9,011 nt of DNA from DATNBT01 sp964579765. Its GTDB lineage: Bacteria > Acidobacteriota > Vicinamibacteria > Vicinamibacterales > CAVVIG01. The notes under the pieces were generated by a model that worked only from the letters and a program-made list of their open reading frames with translations, did no database searches and was not told the DNA's origin. The translations under genes and the position numbers were made by a program. The stretch covers positions 1 to 9,011 of the forward strand of contig CAZOIK010000091.1 in assembly GCA_964579765.1 (NCBI GenBank), in the 5' to 3' direction. Positions 1-6,219 of the stretch are shown piece after piece; position 1 is the first letter of the stretch; each line of letters starts with the position of its first letter.

Positions 1-327
1 CATGCGGCGATCGCTTTCCACCGCCTCATGGTCCTCGGTCTGCGTCGTCGTCGGATGGCCGGCCGTGACCGAGTCGTGCGGGAACTGCCCCATGAACTCT
101 TCGATCGTCGATTCGGGATCGAGGCCGACTTCGAGGGCATAGGAGCGGACCACGCCGCGGCTGAAGATGCCGCCCGGCAGCCGTGCGATGTCGTTCCGCT
201 CCAGCGCCTCGAGCGTGATCATCGAGATCTTGGTGGCGTTGGCGATCTGGCGGAGGGATAGACCCCGCCGCTCGCGCGCCGCGCGCAGCGTGTCGCCGAA
301 ACCGCTTATGCCCTTCTGTGCACTCAT
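1..327 (-). CDS. RodZ-like helix-turn-helix protein (N-terminal part; runs off the window)
   Basis: The 109 visible residues start at ATG 327. Residues 10-65 form a Cro/C1-type helix-turn-helix of the kind found at the N-terminus of RodZ and related proteins (HTH_25): FGDTLRAARE, then GLSLRQIANATKIS as the helix-turn-helix core, then LERNDIARLPGG and FSRGVVRSYALEVGLDPE. The LPGG...F.RG.VR.YA..VGLD pattern is the family signature. In RodZ this domain binds the actin-like protein MreB rather than DNA, and a single membrane helix and periplasmic domain follow. Those parts lie outside the window, so RodZ cannot be told from a shorter HTH protein of the same class. From about residue 85 the sequence becomes polar and probably disordered. 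The start codon shares one base with the stop of the upstream thiE-like gene (TGATG), and no Shine-Dalgarno is visible, so translation is probably coupled. Confidence 0.85.
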   Translation of the reverse strand, partial: MSAQKGISGFGDTLRAARERRGLSLRQIANATKISMITLEALERNDIARLPGGIFSRGVVRSYALEVGLDPESTIEEFMGQFPHDSVTAGHPTTTQTEDHEAVESDRRM

Positions 328-950
328 CAACGGGGGAGAAGATCGCCGCCTATGTTAAACCGCTCCCGAATCTGGCGGACCACCTCTTTTATCGGTCGAT
401 GCGCCTCGGCAAAGAGGCCGATGCCCGCCATTCCGCCGGCGCCGGCCTCCGCCAGCGCGCTCATATGGGCCGGGGTGACGCCGCCAATCGCCAACACGGG
501 GACCGCCACGGCCCGGGCAATGGCCGTCAGCCCCGCCACGCCCAGGAAATCGTGCATGCCCGGCTTGGACGTGGTGGGAAAAACCGTGCCGGCGACCAGG
601 TAGTCGGCCGCTTCCGCCGCGCGAGCCGCCTCCTCTGGCGTCCGGACGGCGCATGCGATGAGGAAGCCGGCAGGCGCGAGGGCACGGGCGCGGACGGCGG
701 GGATCGAGTCGCCACGCAGGTGCACGCCGTCGGCGCCGCAGGCGATCGCCACGTCGAGCCGATCGTTGACGACCACGCGGGTGGACGAGCCGCGGGTCGC
801 CGCCACCACGCCGGCGACAAGCGCCGACAGCGCGGCTGCCTCGAGATCGCGCTCTCGGACGTGCACGAGGTCGATGCCCGCCGCCGCGGCGTCGGCGGCC
901 TGCACAACCGGAGACCGCCGGCGCCGATCGGTGACCAGGCACAGCATCAT
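327..950 (-). CDS. thiE: Thiamin phosphate synthase / TenI family protein
   Basis: A 207-residue TIM-barrel protein of the ThiE/TenI superfamily, a normal length. ThiE joins HMP-pyrophosphate to the thiazole phosphate to make thiamin phosphate; TenI is a thiazole tautomerase with the same fold. Visible motifs: LVTDRR at the first strand (5-10), VHVRERD (29-35), VNDRLDVA (61-68), GADGVHLRGDS (72-82) with a likely metal-binding Asp, GTVFPTTSKPG (121-131) for phosphate binding, and VLAIGGVTPAH (152-162). In ThiE the second motif is normally Q-x-R-E-K; here it reads H30-V-R32-E-R34, closer to the IHIRER of TenI, so the exact reaction is uncertain. The reading frame continues upstream to 1079 as an Arg-rich stretch unlike the family. 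I chose ATG 950 because it opens the conserved first strand and overlaps the previous stop in an ATGA. An in-frame second Met follows at once. Confidence 0.85.
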   Translation of the reverse strand: MMLCLVTDRRRRSPVVQAADAAAAGIDLVHVRERDLEAAALSALVAGVVAATRGSSTRVVVNDRLDVAIACGADGVHLRGDSIPAVRARALAPAGFLIACAVRTPEEAARAAEAADYLVAGTVFPTTSKPGMHDFLGVAGLTAIARAVAVPVLAIGGVTPAHMSALAEAGAGGMAGIGLFAEAHRPIKEVVRQIRERFNIGGDLLPR

Positions 951-1186
951 GTCGACTGGTCTGGCGCGCCGTCCGCGTCGCGCGCAAAGAAGACGGGCAC
1001 GAGATCCGCCAGGCCGGCCGCCATGTTGACGACGCCGACGCCGCTGACGGCGCCGCGGACGAAGTCGTTCACGAGCCACGGCCGGAGTACCGGCCAGTGA
1101 TCGATGAAGAAGTTGCGGGTCCAGAAGGACGACCAGGGCAGGACGAGCAGCAGGAGCCCGGTCTCGAGGAAGTACGCGACGTACAC
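947..1186 (-). CDS. Small two-helix membrane protein, function unknown
   Basis: A 79-residue protein if GTG 1186 is used. It has two hydrophobic segments: residues 1-19 (AYFLETGLLLLVLPW) and residues 43-67 (VRGAVSGVGVVNMAAGLADL). They are joined by an aromatic-rich loop with WSSFWTRNFF and DHWPVLRPW. The loop and the NDFVRGAVSG segment look conserved-type rather than random, and I recall similar short proteins in acidobacterial genomes, but I know no function. The frame stays open upstream: a CTG at 1201 would add LIRRL (84 residues), and a Shine-Dalgarno-like GAGGG at 1213-1209 lies seven bases before it. That start would also give the first helix a flanking Arg pair. The gene lies just after the TPR protein gene (stop at 1206) and overlaps the thiE-like start by four bases, so it is almost certainly in the same operon. 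Confidence 0.7.
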   Translation of the reverse strand: MYVAYFLETGLLLLVLPWSSFWTRNFFIDHWPVLRPWLVNDFVRGAVSGVGVVNMAAGLADLVPVFFARDADGAPDQST

Positions 1187-1205
1187 CAGACGCCGGATCA
1201 GACGG

Positions 1206-3560
1206 TCACCCTCGCGTGACTTTCGAGAGACGGGAGACGCGCGCCTTCACGTCGCGGAAGTCGCCCGCCTCGGCCATCAGCTCCATGCAGATCGCGAGCG
1301 CGCGCTCGGTCTCCCCCGTCGCCTCGAGCGCGTCGGCCAGCTCGTACAGCAGCATGTACCCGTCGTCGGGCGTGGGCGCCGGCGCCTGCGTCGCGCGCTC
1401 GAACCACTCGATGGCTTTGCCCATCTGATCGCGCTCGCGATAGATGCGCCCGATGAACGCCGAGGCCTGGAACCTGTGCCGCGGCGAACGCGACGCGATC
1501 TCGAAGGCCCGGATCGCCTGATCGACCTTGCCCGCCTGCCGCAGCTCCATGCCTTCTTTCATCTGCTCTTCGGCCGCGTCGCCAGTGGACGCCCGCGACG
1601 CCTTGCTCCGCAGCTGCGCGAACACGCTGTCGATGTCGTTCTCGTGGTACTCGGGCTCCGGCTCCTGCGCCGCTTTCGGCGCCGGCATCTGCACGACCTT
1701 CCCGCCAGGCTTGATGCCGTCGAGATCGACGCTCAGATCGACCTCCACGCTCTCCTGCTCGGCATGCGCCTTCGGCTTGCCGCGTTTCTTCGGCGGAGGC
1801 GCGGGCGCGACCGCCTCCGGTTCGGCCTCGTCCAGATCGCCGAGGATGCTTTCGAGGTCGATCGCGTTCGCGCTGAGCTGAAAGTGCGATTCGTCCGGTT
1901 CGGACTTCTTCGGTTTGCCGCTCTTCCCGCCGCCCTTCGCTGCGCGGCGCACGGGCACCGGTGCCGGCTCCTCGAACGAGAGGTCGTCACCCGTCTCCTC
2001 CGCGGCTGGCGACTCCGGCGGCTCGCCGCCTTCGGCTTCGGCGAGCATCGCGAGCAGTTCGGGCGTGAGTCCGTCCGCCTCAGCAGTCTCCGCCTCGGGT
2101 AGGGGCTCGATGCCGGCGAGCAGGTCGGTGCTCGTGAACGGCGTCTGTCCGCTCAACCGCTCCGCGATGACGCCGTCGGGGTCCGGCTCGCCGAGCAGCT
2201 CGAGCGTGCGCCGGAAGCGCTCGATGTTCGCGCGCTCCCAGGGCTCGCGCGCGACGAGATCTTCGGCGATGAACCGCGCCTCGGCCACCGAGCCGGCGGC
2301 GATGTACGCGTCCGCGAGCTGCGCCTGCGCCGTGTACATCGTCGCTTCCAGTCCGCCGTCCACGCAGATCTCGACGAGCCGCATCAACGCCGGAATGTGC
2401 GCCGGCACGCGGGTGACGAACTCCTGGAGGGCGGCCGCGGCCGACGCCCAGTCGTGCTTCGCGACGGCGGCCTCCGCGGAGAGCTCGACGACCGCGAAGC
2501 CCGCGTCGGGCGCGTGCGGGCCGATGTTCCAGCCGAGCATCGCGATCTCTTCGCGCCGCGCGGGATCTTCCTCGAACAGCTTCCGGACGAGCGCCATGCC
2601 CTCGTCCACCTTGCCGCCGCGGAGCTGGATCTCGGCAGCCGTCATCAGGAGCTGGGGATCGCCGCCGGCCGTCTCGACGGTCAAGTACTCGCCGGCCGAC
2701 TGGATGTCGCCGCGCGCGATGAACGTCTTGGCGAGCCGCGCCCGGAGCTCGGTGTTCTCCGTATCGAGCTGCGCGGCGCGCCGCAGCATCTCGACGGCCT
2801 CGTCGTGCCGCTCGCGAAGCTCGAGCGAGTCGGCCAGCGAGATGAACTGCGCGGGCGTGACGGCGCAGTCGGCGGCGCGCGTGAAGTCCTCGGCGGCCGT
2901 GTAGATGTCGAACAGCTGCGTCCGGATCTGCTCGTTCTCGGGATCGACCGTCGCCGCCAGCCGCAGCGCCTCGATCGCCTCCTCGTACCGCGCCTTCTCG
3001 GAGAGTTCCTCGGCAATCGTCGTCAACTCGCTGACGGCGCCGTTCGTGTCGTTCATCTCGAGGCGCGCCTTCGCGCCTTCGACGCGCGCGGCGTAGTCGT
3101 TCGGGTCGAGGCTGCCGATCCGTACCTTGGCCATGGCCGCGCCGCGGACGTCGCCGGCGGCCTTGCGCTTCTCGAGGACGATATTCAGGTACGTGCGTGC
3201 GTCGGCAAACAGGCCCTGGCTGGCGACGAGCTCCGCCGCCTGCAGCAGCGCGCGCTCGTTGTCGGGCTGGAGCTTGAGGATCTTCTTGTAGATGGCGGCC
3301 GCTTTGACGAACTGCCCCTCGTCGCGCAGCGACTCGGCGACCTTCAGGAACTGCTCGAGCGCCCGCTCGACCTGTCCGGCGCGCGCATACAGATCGCCGA
3401 GCGTGTTCGCCGTGTTCCAGTCGCCCGGCTGGTCCTCGACGACGCGCAGGTATTCGGCCGCCGCCGCGTCGAGCTTTCCCTGGCGAAGCAGCTTTTCAGC
3501 GTTTCGGAGTGTGCCGTTGCGATCGAAGGACGCCACTTGACGATGCCGCGCGGCCGTCAC
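1206..3560 (-). CDS. Large TPR-repeat protein with a disordered linker between two TPR blocks
   Basis: A 784-residue protein without a signal peptide, hence probably cytoplasmic. Residues about 15-450 are a long array of helical TPR-type repeats, for example AEKLLRQGKLDAAAAEYLRV (21-40), NTANTLGDLYARAGQVERAL (49-68) and YEEAIEALRLAATVDPENEQ (192-211). Residues about 460-655 are rich in Glu, Pro, Ala and Lys and look disordered, with two basic clusters (GGGKSGKPKK, PPKKRGKPK). Residues about 660-770 are a second TPR block (MELRQAGKVDQAIRAFEIAS; LADALEATGETERALAICME). TPR arrays bind partner proteins, so a scaffold role is likely, but the partner is unknown. The start is uncertain: GTG 3560 gives 784 residues; GTG 3536 gives 776 and begins at ASFDRN, where similarity to related proteins would be expected. 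The gene starts 9 bases after rnhB stops. Confidence 0.88.
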   Translation of the reverse strand: MTAARHRQVASFDRNGTLRNAEKLLRQGKLDAAAAEYLRVVEDQPGDWNTANTLGDLYARAGQVERALEQFLKVAESLRDEGQFVKAAAIYKKILKLQPDNERALLQAAELVASQGLFADARTYLNIVLEKRKAAGDVRGAAMAKVRIGSLDPNDYAARVEGAKARLEMNDTNGAVSELTTIAEELSEKARYEEAIEALRLAATVDPENEQIRTQLFDIYTAAEDFTRAADCAVTPAQFISLADSLELRERHDEAVEMLRRAAQLDTENTELRARLAKTFIARGDIQSAGEYLTVETAGGDPQLLMTAAEIQLRGGKVDEGMALVRKLFEEDPARREEIAMLGWNIGPHAPDAGFAVVELSAEAAVAKHDWASAAAALQEFVTRVPAHIPALMRLVEICVDGGLEATMYTAQAQLADAYIAAGSVAEARFIAEDLVAREPWERANIERFRRTLELLGEPDPDGVIAERLSGQTPFTSTDLLAGIEPLPEAETAEADGLTPELLAMLAEAEGGEPPESPAAEETGDDLSFEEPAPVPVRRAAKGGGKSGKPKKSEPDESHFQLSANAIDLESILGDLDEAEPEAVAPAPPPKKRGKPKAHAEQESVEVDLSVDLDGIKPGGKVVQMPAPKAAQEPEPEYHENDIDSVFAQLRSKASRASTGDAAEEQMKEGMELRQAGKVDQAIRAFEIASRSPRHRFQASAFIGRIYRERDQMGKAIEWFERATQAPAPTPDDGYMLLYELADALEATGETERALAICMELMAEAGDFRDVKARVSRLSKVTRG

Positions 3561-3569
3561 GCCCGCGCG

Positions 3570-4196
3570 TCAGTCCATGGTATCAAACAGCGTCGGAGGC
3601 CGGAACGATCGGCGGTGCACGTCGGAATAGCCGAATCGCGCCACGGCGTCGAGATGATCGGCCGTCGCGTAGCCCTTGTGCCGGTCGAAGCCGTAGCGCG
3701 GATCGCGGCCGTGCAGCTCGATCATCTGCCGATCGCGCGTGACTTTCGCGACGATCGAGGCCGCCGCAATCGCCGCGCACCGGCGATCGCCGTGCACCAC
3801 GCCGCGCTGGGCCATCGGCAGATCCGGCACGCGGAACGCGTCCACGAGGACGATGTCGGGCAGCGGGGCGAGCGCGAGCACCGCACGCTGCATCGCGCGC
3901 AGCCCGGCCTGGTGAATGTTGACGCGATCGATCTCGGCGGGATCGGCGGCCGCGACGGCCCAGGCCACGGCGTGGGCCGTGATCTCGCCGTACAAGTCGG
4001 CCCGCTCGTCGGCCGGTACGACTTTCGAGTCGGCAAGGCCGCTGATGCGGCGATCGGGGTCGAGCACGACCGCCGCCGCCACGACCGGACCGGCCAGGCA
4101 GCCGCGGCCCACTTCGTCGGTACCCGCGACGTGGACAAACCCGACACGCCGCAGCCAGTTCTCGAGGGTTCTTGTAGCGGCGACGCGTCCCATCAC
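3570..4196 (-). CDS. rnhB: Ribonuclease HII
   Basis: A 208-residue RNase HII of normal length. It cuts the RNA strand of RNA-DNA hybrids and nicks at single ribonucleotides misincorporated into DNA, starting ribonucleotide excision repair in the cytoplasm. The catalytic signature is GTDEVGRGCLAGPV (25-38), with D27 and E28 as the first two metal ligands. Further family motifs are LADSKVV (54-60), the IVLVDAFRVP strand with D119, and AAASIVAKVTRDR (144-156) with D155 as the likely fourth acidic residue. They are followed by YGFDRHKGYAT and HRRSFRP near the C-terminus. All four acidic positions are present, so the enzyme should be active. The start is GTG 4196 or the adjacent ATG 4193; either overlaps the stop of the upstream membrane protein gene (TGA at 4195-4193), implying coupled translation. 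rnhB near trmD/rplS is a common bacterial arrangement. Confidence 0.97.
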   Translation of the reverse strand: MMGRVAATRTLENWLRRVGFVHVAGTDEVGRGCLAGPVVAAAVVLDPDRRISGLADSKVVPADERADLYGEITAHAVAWAVAAADPAEIDRVNIHQAGLRAMQRAVLALAPLPDIVLVDAFRVPDLPMAQRGVVHGDRRCAAIAAASIVAKVTRDRQMIELHGRDPRYGFDRHKGYATADHLDAVARFGYSDVHRRSFRPPTLFDTMD

Positions 4197-5740
4197 AATC
4201 CCGGTCGAGGCTCGGGCGGCCGCACCTCGAAGACGTGCCAGTGTTCGAGGCCAAGTTCGACGGAGGTCACGTCAGCCACGCCGAATGACGCTGCGACCGA
4301 CGCGCGCGTACACCCGCGGCAGATGTCGAGGACACCGCGCGAGAGCGAGTGGGCGATCTCAGAGAGGCGTGAAGCGTCGGCGCGGGTGAGCGGCTCGATG
4401 TAGGTGACCAGCTGCGCGGGATCGCCGTAGAGCGCTTGCTGGTAGTAACCGCCCCAGGACGAGAAGTTGAGCACGTACCGCGACGCGACGCCCGGGCGGC
4501 ACAAATACTCGAACAACCGGTCGCGCCCGCGCGACGACGACGGCGTCGGCGCGTGCCACGTGAGCGCCGCCATCGCCAACACGCTCGAGGCGGCGGCGCA
4601 GGCCATCACCATGCGCCAGGCGGCCTCGGACCGGCTGGCGATCATCATGAGCGCGACGAGGATGGGTAACAGGAGGAACACATAGTGGTGCGCCTCGGAC
4701 GCGACGTGCGTCGCGAGGAACACGGCCGCGCCGACCGCATACGCACCGCCAAGCCAAAACACCGCAACCCGATCGAGCGCGCGCCGGCGCACCGCGAACC
4801 ATACAAGCACGCCGGCCGGCACCAACGCCGGCGTGGACGCGAAGATGAGCGCGTGGTCCCAGCCAAAGACGCGGTGCGCGTTCATGGCCGGGAGCAGCGT
4901 GAAGACGACAATTCGCTTGATCTGGAAGCCCAGCGTCGAGAGGTGCTCGGATCCGATGCCCCGAATCACCTGATAGTAAGTGTTGCCGTTGCCATCGCGT
5001 CCGCCGAACAGCAGCACGCTGATTCCGCTGCTGGCCACGGTGGCCAAGGCAACCAGAAACAGCCAGCCGCGGCGCAGGGCGTCCGCGGTCGTCACGCGAT
5101 CGCCATGGCCGCCCTCCCACGTGACGCCCGCGACGGCGCAGAGCCCGATGAGCGGCGACACTACCAGGTAGAACGGTTTGTCTTCGGTGCACACCACGGC
5201 GACGACGCCCGCCGCCACGCCGTATGCGAGTTGCCGCCACGGCGCCGGGCGACGAAGCGCGCCGCGCCACAGCAGCACAAACGCCGGCAGCGACAGGAAC
5301 GCGAGGCGAATGGGACCCGTGTCGTGAATGAAGAGGTAGACGATCGGAAAGCAGCTCAGTGGGATCAGCGCGTCCCGAAGCGGTAGACGCAGGGCGCGCG
5401 TGAGGCCGACCGCGAAGAGCGCCAGCAGCACGATGCCGAGCGCGTAAAACGATCGCGGGCTCGCCCACATCCGCCAGATCGGGAAGTAGAGCGCGCTCGA
5501 CGTGGCCCCGACGTAGGCGTACGCGCGCTGATACTCGAAGGCGCCGAAGCGGAGGGTCTCGGCGCCGCCGCCGCAGCCCTCACGGAAGGTATGTAGGGGT
5601 GCGTATAGATAGCGGCAGGACAGCAGGTGCAGGGGCGCGAACTCGTCCATGTCCGACGGCACAGCGAACGCACCCCAGACGACCAGCGCGGCGGCCAGAA
5701 CCGCCGACAGCACGGTAGCCGCCCGGCGCCCGGCGTTCAC
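4193..5740 (-). CDS. Polytopic membrane protein, possibly GT-C glycosyltransferase-like; function unknown
   Basis: A 515-residue integral membrane protein with about 10-12 predicted helices, including roughly 8-28, 98-116, 126-146, 168-183, 187-205, 224-246, 296-317, 324-345, 350-368 and 376-394. The first helix is followed by a loop with PSDMDEFAPLH (28-38). An acidic pair in the first outer loop is typical of GT-C lipid-linked sugar transferases such as the PMT/ArnT group, and the helix count fits, but no family-specific motif is clear. The C-terminal 120 residues (about 395-515) are soluble, probably periplasmic, and hold a CRGC pair (C474, C477). GTG 5740 is chosen because it precedes the first helix as a signal anchor after basic residues (GRR); it lies seven bases after the rplS stop. 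The 3' end overlaps rnhB. A membrane protein between rplS and rnhB is unexpected for this gene cluster. Confidence 0.85.
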   Translation of the reverse strand: MNAGRRAATVLSAVLAAALVVWGAFAVPSDMDEFAPLHLLSCRYLYAPLHTFREGCGGGAETLRFGAFEYQRAYAYVGATSSALYFPIWRMWASPRSFYALGIVLLALFAVGLTRALRLPLRDALIPLSCFPIVYLFIHDTGPIRLAFLSLPAFVLLWRGALRRPAPWRQLAYGVAAGVVAVVCTEDKPFYLVVSPLIGLCAVAGVTWEGGHGDRVTTADALRRGWLFLVALATVASSGISVLLFGGRDGNGNTYYQVIRGIGSEHLSTLGFQIKRIVVFTLLPAMNAHRVFGWDHALIFASTPALVPAGVLVWFAVRRRALDRVAVFWLGGAYAVGAAVFLATHVASEAHHYVFLLLPILVALMMIASRSEAAWRMVMACAAASSVLAMAALTWHAPTPSSSRGRDRLFEYLCRPGVASRYVLNFSSWGGYYQQALYGDPAQLVTYIEPLTRADASRLSEIAHSLSRGVLDICRGCTRASVAASFGVADVTSVELGLEHWHVFEVRPPEPRPGL

Positions 5741-5747
5741 CAGCGGT

Positions 5748-6098
5748 CTAGCTCTCCGCCTTCTGCGTGTCCTTCATCCGCGCGGCCTTGCCCTTCAGAT
5801 CGCGCAGGTAGTAGAGCTTGGCGCGCCGCACCTTCGACGACCGCATCACTTCGACCTTCGCGATCGTCGGCGAGTGCAGCGGGAAGATGCGCTCGACGCC
5901 CTGGCCGAACGACACCTTGCGCACCGTGAACGAGGCGCGCGTGCCGCCGCGGTGCACGCCGATGACGACGCCCTCGAACACCTGAATGCGTTCCTTGTCG
6001 CCTTCGCGCACCTTCACGTGCACGCGGACCGTGTCGCCCGACTTCATCGCCGGACGCTGGGTCAGTTGCGTCTTTTCGACCAGTTCCAAGGCACTCAT
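5748..6098 (-). CDS. rplS: Large ribosomal subunit protein bL19
   Basis: A 116-residue L19, close to the usual 115. L19 sits at the interface of the 50S and 30S subunits. The family pattern is clear: GDTVRVHVKVREGDKERIQV followed by FEGVVIGVHRGG and FTVRKVSFGQGVERIFPLHS, then SSKVRRAKLYYLRDLKGKAA near the end. The frame also offers an ATG at 6110, giving 120 residues. I chose ATG 6098 because GGAGG at 6108-6104 lies five bases before it; an initiation at 6110 would place the ribosome binding site inside the coding sequence. The gene is separated from trmD by an imperfect hairpin built from octamer repeats whose end is only two bases from the Shine-Dalgarno. The membrane protein gene follows after seven bases. 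Confidence 0.97.
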   Translation of the reverse strand: MSALELVEKTQLTQRPAMKSGDTVRVHVKVREGDKERIQVFEGVVIGVHRGGTRASFTVRKVSFGQGVERIFPLHSPTIAKVEVMRSSKVRRAKLYYLRDLKGKAARMKDTQKAES

Positions 6099-6103
6099 GG
6101 GAT

Positions 6104-6108
6104 CCTCC
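6104..6108 (-). promoter_or_regulatory. Shine-Dalgarno of rplS
   Basis: GGAGG on the minus strand, five bases before ATG 6098. It is one of only two canonical, well-spaced ribosome binding sites in the window ahead of a standard start codon, and it decides the rplS start against the earlier in-frame ATG at 6110. The octamer-repeat hairpin ends at 6111, so folding of that hairpin could influence access to this site. Confidence 0.85.
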
Positions 6109-6110
6109 AT

Positions 6111-6219
6111 TGCAGAATTGCAGAATTGCAGGATGGCAGAATTGCAGAATTGATCTAACGCGCTTCAATTCGGCCATCAATCCTGCGATTCTGCAATCCT
6201 GCCCTTCTGCAATTCCGCC
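6111..6219. repeat. Octamer-repeat inverted repeat (five units + loop + five inverted units)
   Basis: Five direct copies of an 8-base unit, TGCAGAAT with variants TGCAGGAT and GGCAGAAT, occupy 6111-6150. Five copies in the opposite orientation (ATTCTGCA type: ATCCTGCG, ATTCTGCA, ATCCTGCC, CTTCTGCA, ATTCCGCC) occupy 6180-6219. Of the 40 arm positions 33 match; two of the seven differences become G-U pairs in the minus-strand RNA. TGAT (6151-6154) and ATCA (6176-6179) extend the stem to 44 base pairs around a 21-base loop. The left arm is intergenic. The right arm encodes the last 13 residues of TrmD, and the trmD stop codon lies in the stem. The unit phase of 8 is not a multiple of 3, so this is a DNA or RNA repeat, not a protein repeat. 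Confidence 0.93.

Noticed and set aside
951..1079. N-terminal extension of the ThiE-like protein
   Set aside because: The extra 43 residues are an Arg-rich shadow of the overlapping small membrane protein gene and do not resemble the family.
1104..2102. A 332-codon plus-strand frame opposite the TPR gene
   Set aside because: Composition is dominated by Arg and Leu, with no domain; it is a shadow of the GC-rich coding strand.
2397..4403. A 668-codon open frame on the plus strand, antisense to the TPR gene and rnhB
   Set aside because: It is Arg/Gly/Asp-rich, with no recognisable motif, and lies opposite two well-supported genes. Long antisense frames are expected from the codon bias of GC-rich DNA.
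4685..5386. A 233-codon plus-strand frame opposite the membrane protein
   Set aside because: Extreme Arg/His/Gln content and no motif; the minus strand here encodes clear membrane helices.
6111..6219. CRISPR array
   Set aside because: The units are 8 bases, directly adjacent, and invert in the second half; there are no spacers.
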